Shown here piece by piece: positions 59,979 through 64,000 of a stretch of 64,000 bases of DNA. The notes beneath the pieces are model-generated. The model did no database searches and was not told the DNA's origin. It saw nothing but the letters and a program-made list of their open reading frames with translations. The number at the start of each line of letters is the position of its first letter. The stretch's first letter is position 1. The stretch covers positions 1 through 64,000 of the forward strand of contig JACRCV010000025.1 in assembly GCA_016218825.1 (NCBI GenBank). Direction: 5' to 3'. Source of the DNA: Deltaproteobacteria bacterium. GTDB lineage: Bacteria > Myxococcota > XYA12-FULL-58-9. A program made the translations under genes and the position numbers.

Positions 59979-60931
59979 GTGCCGTGGCTGCCGCCGCCGG
60001 GACCCAGGATCTCCGGGTAGAGGGTTCGGGCGCAGTCCGGGCACAGGCCGTGGCTGAACTCCGCCTGGCTGTGGTCGCGGATGTAGGACTCGATCTGCTG
60101 CCAGTAACCCTGGTCGCTGCGGATCTTCTTGCAGCTGGAGCAGATCGGCAAGAAGCCGCGCAAGGTCTTCACCTCGCCGAGCGTCCGGCGCAGCTCCTCG
60201 ATCAACACCTCGCGCTCCTCCTCGACGCTCAGCCGACTCGCCACCATCGCGTTGAACACGCCGGCGAGCTTGCCGACCTCGTCCTGCGAATCGATCACCA
60301 CCGGCTGGCTGGTGTCGCCGCGCCCGAAGGCCTCCGCCGCTCGGGTGAGGCTCAACAGCGGCCGGGTGATGACGCGCGCGAAGCCGACCGCCGCCGCGAC
60401 GCCGACCGCGAAAGTCGCCGCCGCGAACAGCACGATCAACAGCACGATGCCGTTGACTTGGTGGCGGATGCGCGCCGTCGACAGCCCGAGGCGGAGCCAG
60501 CCTATCTGGCCGTGCAACAACGGCACGCTGATGTCGAGCACCGGCCCGCGGTCGGTCTGGAGCTCGATCGTCCTGGTGCCGTTCGCCGCGCGCCTCGGCT
60601 GCGCCCCCTTGAGCTCCGTCGACAGACCGCCGGCGAAGGTGTGCACCAGCTCGCGGCCGTTCTCGTCCAAGACGAAGGCGTACAGCACGTCTTCCTCGGC
60701 CTCGCGCAGGTCATGAAACGCCATCGCCACCTCGAAGTAGTGCTCGGTGATGATCGGGTTCACCGAGTCGGCGGCCACGGTGCGGGCGATGGCCAGGCCC
60801 TTCTCCTGCAGGTGGGTGACGAGCATGCGGCGGATGACGGTCTCGGCGAACACGATCATCGCCAACGCGAAGAACGAGGTCGCGGCCACGAGGCTGACGA
60901 GGAACTTCCTGCGGATGCTACGAAAGGGCAT
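59975..60931 (-). CDS. Membrane HAMP-domain sensor with C-terminal Cys motif
   Basis: The protein has 318 residues from ATG 60931. TM1 (KFLVSLVAATSFFALAMIVFAE) and TM2 (VLLIVLFAAATFAVGVAAAVGFA) flank a periplasmic region of about 135 residues resembling a Cache sensor (LREAEEDVLYAFVLDENGRELVHTF). A HAMP domain follows (RVITRPLLSLTRAAEAFGRGD), then a coiled coil, then GFLPICSSCKKIRSDQGYW ... HGLCPDCARTLYPE. This CxxC ... CxxC ending is common in two-component proteins (metal or Fe-S binding not proven). It is coupled to the YdcF-like gene (GTGA). No kinase domain is present. Confidence 0.78.
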   Translation of the reverse strand: MPFRSIRRKFLVSLVAATSFFALAMIVFAETVIRRMLVTHLQEKGLAIARTVAADSVNPIITEHYFEVAMAFHDLREAEEDVLYAFVLDENGRELVHTFAGGLSTELKGAQPRRAANGTRTIELQTDRGPVLDISVPLLHGQIGWLRLGLSTARIRHQVNGIVLLIVLFAAATFAVGVAAAVGFARVITRPLLSLTRAAEAFGRGDTSQPVVIDSQDEVGKLAGVFNAMVASRLSVEEEREVLIEELRRTLGEVKTLRGFLPICSSCKKIRSDQGYWQQIESYIRDHSQAEFSHGLCPDCARTLYPEILGPGGGSHGT

Positions 60932-60946
60932 CGGCCGGCCTCACCC

Positions 60947-61861
60947 TCACCGTGGTTGCTTGGCGATCCAGGCCTGCATCTCGCGCACCGAGTCGTAGGC
61001 CCGGTCGTCGATGCTGACGAAGCGGTCGATCTTCATCTTCGCGAGCACCGCGCGGCCCTTCGGATCGAGGTGCGCCCCGAGGACGACCTCGCGGACCTTG
61101 GTCTTGAGCTCTGCGGCCAGGCCGGGCGCGACCACGATCGGCGGGATGGCGTAGGGCGGCGACTTCTCCAGGATCCGGGTCTTCGCGGTGCGCTCCGGAT
61201 CCACCGCGTTCAGGTATTCCCAGATCAGGCTGTCGACCGCGGCGCCGTCGACCACCTCCTGCGCCACCGCCTTGATCGATCGGTCGTGGGCCCGGGTGAA
61301 GACGAACTCCTTGAAGAACGACTCCGGCGTCTCGCCCATCTTCGCCAACATGTAGGTGGGGACCAGCTTGCCGCTGTTGGAGAGCGGATCGGCGAAGGCG
61401 AAGCGCTTGCCCCGCAAGTCGGCGAAGGTCACGGCCGGGCTCGCCTTCGGGACGATGATGTAGGAGTGGTAGACGGTCACCCCATAGGCCTGCGGCGCCG
61501 CCAACAGCTCGAGGCCGAACTCCCGGTGGCCGTCGACGTACGGGCCGCTGCAGACGAACGCCACCTCCAGCTGGCCGGTGCGCAACATCTCGTTGATCTC
61601 CGCGTAGCCTTCGCGGTCCACGTAGGCGACCTTGACCCCCGTCTTCTCCTGGATGTAACGCAAGAAGTCACGGTAGTAGGCCATCCCCTCCTTCGGCGTG
61701 ATCATCCCACCGACCGCGAACCGCAACACCCCCGTCTCCGGGGCCGCCTCCCCGGACGACGCCGCGTCGGTCTCGAGCGTGATCGTCGCCTCCGGCCGCG
61801 CGCATCCGGCCGAGAAGAGGATCAGAGCGACCCACCACCCAAGATGACGCCTGGAAGCCAT
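60947..61861 (-). CDS. PhnD-like phosphate/phosphonate-type substrate-binding lipoprotein
   Basis: The protein has 304 residues from ATG 61861 (RBS gagggggg). The lipoprotein signal ends in FSAGC. The domain (PhnD/TauT-like periplasmic binding fold II) has GMAYYRDFLRYIQEKTGVKVAYVDR, ADLRGKRFAFADPLSNSGKLVPTYML, and AVAQEVVDGAAVDSLIWEYL. It ends 15 bp before the HAMP sensor, so it may act as the ligand receptor for that sensor; no ABC ATPase or permease is beside it. Which ligand is bound is unknown; the signature is also seen in phosphite, phosphonate and thiamine-like binders. Confidence 0.8.
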   Translation of the reverse strand: MASRRHLGWWVALILFSAGCARPEATITLETDAASSGEAAPETGVLRFAVGGMITPKEGMAYYRDFLRYIQEKTGVKVAYVDREGYAEINEMLRTGQLEVAFVCSGPYVDGHREFGLELLAAPQAYGVTVYHSYIIVPKASPAVTFADLRGKRFAFADPLSNSGKLVPTYMLAKMGETPESFFKEFVFTRAHDRSIKAVAQEVVDGAAVDSLIWEYLNAVDPERTAKTRILEKSPPYAIPPIVVAPGLAAELKTKVREVVLGAHLDPKGRAVLAKMKIDRFVSIDDRAYDSVREMQAWIAKQPR

Positions 61862-62022
61862 GACGCCCCCCTCGCCAAAACACGCCCCCCCCGAATAGCC
61901 CAACAACTCGCCCCATAGGCCGCGCGCCTCCCCTTTGGCAAGCCCCCACGACCGCGAGACGGAGACCACGCGCGCGGAAGAAACCAGCGCCCGCCCCAGA
62001 TCGCGCCCCCCCGCCGCCGCGC

Positions 62023-62050
62023 TTGACAACCCGGCCCAATCCCGGATAAT
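62023..62050 (+). promoter_or_regulatory. Promoter of the fur-feoAB operon
   Basis: TTGACA (62023-62028) and GATAAT (62045-62050) are 16 bp apart. Immediately downstream lies the AT-rich tgcaattcatatgcaa (62051-62066), which has two direct TGCAA repeats. A Fur/Zur-like operator is possible but does not fit the 7-1-7 consensus well. Transcription start is predicted at about 62057. Confidence 0.6.
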
Positions 62051-62140
62051 GCAATTCATATGCAACAAGCGCCGCTGAAGACCTGCCGGGAAACCTGCCG
62101 CGAGGTGGGGTGGTGCACAGAAACACTGGAGAAATACCTG

Positions 62141-62581
62141 ATGAATGAGGGCGGACGCCTAACAGGCGACCGGGAGGCTTTGCTGCAAGTGAGTTGCATG
62201 CTTGGGGCACATTTCACGCCGGAGGACATGCGGCGGACGTTGGCGGCGGGTGGATCGCAGATGGCGATGACGACGATCTATCGCAATCTGCCGGCGCTCA
62301 CCGGGGCGGGGATCATTCGGCGGACGACGTTTTGCGAAGAGGACGACAACGGCGCGGCGACCTACGAGCACGTGTGGGGTCGCCCGCACCACGACCACCT
62401 GTTGTGTCAGCGCTGCGGCAAGAAGGTCGAGTTCAGCTACGACGCGCTCGAGGTGTTGCAGGAGGAGGTGGCGCGGCGGCACGGCTTCCGGCTGCTCTCC
62501 CACCACCTCGAGCTGATCGGGGTGTGTCTGGACTGCGCTCGCGGCGGGCCGGCGGGCGAGACCGGAGGAGCGCCGACGTGA
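62141..62581 (+). CDS. fur: Fur-family metalloregulator
   Basis: The protein has 146 residues from ATG 62141, behind ggagaaatacctg, a typical Fur length; the frame extends to an ATG at 62060, which would be almost leaderless on the predicted promoter and adds 27 unusual residues. The winged helix includes LTGDREALLQVSCMLGAHFTPEDMRRTL and TTIYRNLPALTGAGIIR. The metal-binding region has HVWGRPHHDHLLCQRCGKKVEF and a second CxxC pair in GVCLDC, giving the structural Zn site. It overlaps feoA by GTGA, so it is in a ferrous iron uptake operon and probably controls it. Fe, Zn or Mn cannot be told by sequence alone. Confidence 0.88.
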   Translation: MNEGGRLTGDREALLQVSCMLGAHFTPEDMRRTLAAGGSQMAMTTIYRNLPALTGAGIIRRTTFCEEDDNGAATYEHVWGRPHHDHLLCQRCGKKVEFSYDALEVLQEEVARRHGFRLLSHHLELIGVCLDCARGGPAGETGGAPT

Positions 62582-62823
62582 CGCTGCTCGATCTGAGTGA
62601 GGACGAGGTCGTCGAGATCAGGAGCCTGCCCGCCGACGCCAACATGGCCAGGCGCATGTCGTCTTTGGGGCTGTTCGCCGGCCGGCGGATCCGGTTCGTG
62701 AAGGCGGCGCCGTTCGCCGGGCCGCTGCTCGTCGAAGACCAGGCGACCGGCGCGCGGCTGATGATCGCGCGCGCCATGGCGGGTGAGGTCGAGGTCACAC
62801 GTGGCCGCACGCCGAAGCCCTGA
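62578..62823 (+). CDS. feoA: Ferrous iron transport protein A
   Basis: The protein has 81 residues from GTG 62578, overlapping the stop of fur (GTGA). The SH3-like FeoA fold has MTLLDLSEDEVVEIRSLPADANMARRMSSLGLFAGRRIRFVKAAPFAGPLLVE ... GEVEVTR with the L-x-x-x-G-L-x-x-G motif. It is a small cytoplasmic partner that binds FeoB. The feoB start lies inside this gene. Confidence 0.9.
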   Translation: MTLLDLSEDEVVEIRSLPADANMARRMSSLGLFAGRRIRFVKAAPFAGPLLVEDQATGARLMIARAMAGEVEVTRGRTPKP

Positions 62824-64000
62824 CGAGCTGGTCGTCGCGCTCACCGGCCAGCCGAACTGCGGCAAGTCGACGCTGTTCAACGCCGTCGCCGGGTTCAGGG
62901 TCGACACCGGCAACTTCGCCGGCACCACGGTGAGCTACGCCGAGACCGCGCTGCGCTTCGAAGGCCGAGACATCCGCCTGATCGACCTGCCGGGGATCTA
63001 CTCGATCTCGTCCTTCGACCCGGCGGAGCGGGTCGCCCGCGACTTCTTGCTGTCGGGCGAGGTCGACGTGGTCGTCAACGTCGTCGACGCGTCGATCTTG
63101 TCGCGGTCGCTGGAGCTGACGCTGCAGCTCATCGAGATGAAGATCCCGATGGTGCTCTGCCTCAACATGATGGACGAGGCGCAGCACAAGGGCGTCCTGA
63201 TCGACCTCGAGCGCCTGGCGACGCTCGCCGGGGTCCCCGCCCGGTCGACGGTGGCGGTGCTCGGCACCGGGATCGACGCGGTGTTCGCGGCGGCCACGAA
63301 GATGAGCCGCACCGCCTATCAACCCCGCGACCCGTGCTACGACCGCGACGTCGAGGACTGCATCGCCGGCATCCTCGCCCGCTACCCGGAGGCGTTGCGG
63401 CAGGCGTTGCCGGTGCCGGAGCGCTTCGTCACCCTCCGCCTCCTCGAGATGGACCAGGAGTTCGAGCGCCGCGCCTCGCAGGTGGACGCCGAGTTCGTGC
63501 GCAGCGTGCAACAGGACCGGCGCCGTCTCGCGACGCTGCACGGCTGGCCGGAGTCGGGGGTGCTCGCCTCGCATCGCCACGCGCTGGTGCTCGATCTCTA
63601 CGAACAGGTCGCGACCCATCACCGCGGCGCGATCGCCGGGATGCGGGAGAAGATCGATCGGATCATCACCAACCCGGTGGGCGGCCTCTTGACCGTCGTC
63701 CTGTCGCTGCTCTTGACCTTCTCGCTGGCGTTCTTCCTCGGCGACCTGGTCGCCAAGCTCGTCGACCAGCCGTTCGCGGCGCTGCGCACCGCGATCCAGG
63801 CCCTGCCGCCCTCCCTGGCGGTGGCATTGTTGTCGGGGCTCGTCGAAGGGGTGGTCGCCGGCGCCGGCATCGTGCTGCCCTACCTGGTGCCGCTGTTGCT
63901 GTTGCTCGCGGTCTACGAGGACGCCGGGCTGTTGCCGCGGATCGCCTTCATGGTGGACGGGCTGTTGCACCGCGTCGGCCTGCACGGCAAGTCGGTGGTG
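62801..64000 (+). CDS. feoB: Ferrous iron transport protein B (3' end outside window)
   Basis: The first 400 residues are visible from GTG 62801, which overlaps feoA by 23 bp. The GTPase domain has G1 GQPNCGKST (16-24), G2 GNFAGTT with YAET, G3 DLPGIYSISS, and G4 LNMMDEA. Residues about 285 on are membrane helices: GGLLTVVLSLLLTFSLAFFLG, and LVEGVVAGAGIVLPYLVPLLLLLAVYEDAGLLPRIAFMVDG, the conserved FeoB core with GLLPR. The frame is open at the window edge. It is the ferrous permease of the operon. Confidence 0.96.
   Translation, partial: MAARRSPDELVVALTGQPNCGKSTLFNAVAGFRVDTGNFAGTTVSYAETALRFEGRDIRLIDLPGIYSISSFDPAERVARDFLLSGEVDVVVNVVDASILSRSLELTLQLIEMKIPMVLCLNMMDEAQHKGVLIDLERLATLAGVPARSTVAVLGTGIDAVFAAATKMSRTAYQPRDPCYDRDVEDCIAGILARYPEALRQALPVPERFVTLRLLEMDQEFERRASQVDAEFVRSVQQDRRRLATLHGWPESGVLASHRHALVLDLYEQVATHHRGAIAGMREKIDRIITNPVGGLLTVVLSLLLTFSLAFFLGDLVAKLVDQPFAALRTAIQALPPSLAVALLSGLVEGVVAGAGIVLPYLVPLLLLLAVYEDAGLLPRIAFMVDGLLHRVGLHGKSVV

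Noticed and set aside
62051-62066. A consensus Fur box near the fur promoter
   Set aside because: The two TGCAA repeats are direct, not inverted, and the site does not match the 7-1-7 consensus, so it is only noted as AT-rich.
1-64000. tRNA and rRNA genes
   Set aside because: I looked by eye for T-loop-like GTTCGAATC sequences with matching acceptor stems and for rRNA motifs; none was convincing. A tRNAscan-SE run would settle this.

Overview
The window is a high-GC chromosomal segment (GC-rich third codon positions, many GTG starts) that looks like a Myxococcota or deltaproteobacterial-type genome. The pointers are an FG-GAP surface lipoprotein, a Cys-rich MopE-like lipoprotein, a MYXO-CTERM-like sorting tail on a putative protease, many lipoproteins, an N-terminally extended MalQ-GlgB fusion and paired WYL regulators. 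No rRNA, tRNA or CRISPR array was seen. Taxonomy is inferred from gene style only.

Layout. 1-3.1 kb is a worn accessory patch: the 3' end of an IS66-type transposase sits in an RCC1-repeat gene, followed by a possible DUF5131 remnant, a DUF4143 AAA ATPase with an operator-like palindrome in its promoter, a broken lipoprotein gene and a TerB-like gene. 3.2-10.1 kb holds a giant FG-GAP lipoprotein, a two-domain IPT protein and a secreted HAD protein. 10.08-10.94 kb is an 860-bp non-coding block with four kinds of repeat or hairpin structure, the least explained part of the window. 10.9-15.7 kb encodes a beta-propeller lipoprotein, a secreted HExxH protein with a MYXO-CTERM-like tail and a small Zn-finger protein. 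15.7-20.2 kb is a translationally coupled minus-strand operon: two WYL regulators, then a polytopic membrane protein. 20.3-24.7 kb holds a double cNMP-binding protein and a thermonuclease-like / K+ channel / unknown secreted protein operon.

24.7-33 kb is an assimilatory sulfur operon behind a clear sigma70-type promoter: cysteine synthase, siroheme sulfite reductase fused to a TusA domain, APS/PAPS reductase, CysG fused to a HemD-like tail, and a membrane protein with a spermidine-synthase-like domain. Sulfate activation, sulfite reduction, siroheme supply and cysteine formation are thus grouped, although ATP sulfurylase is not in the window. 33-36 kb has a DUF4349 envelope operon and speD. 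35.9-46.4 kb is a glucan-metabolism block: GH57/DUF3536, a MalQ-GlgB fusion and a second GH77 MalQ, with a HAD hydrolase and a class I amidotransferase downstream.

46.4-56 kb carries envelope genes (small TM protein, alginate-export-like porin, large secreted protein, Cys-rich lipoprotein, beta-barrel protein with a C11 tract), an IscA/ErpA-type Fe-S carrier and an ABC-2 exporter pair. 56-59 kb has rpsB-tsf and a sugar nucleotidyltransferase. 59-62 kb has a coupled YdcF-like / HAMP-sensor pair and a PhnD-like binding protein. The window ends in a coupled fur-feoA-feoB ferrous iron operon, with feoB cut by the window edge.
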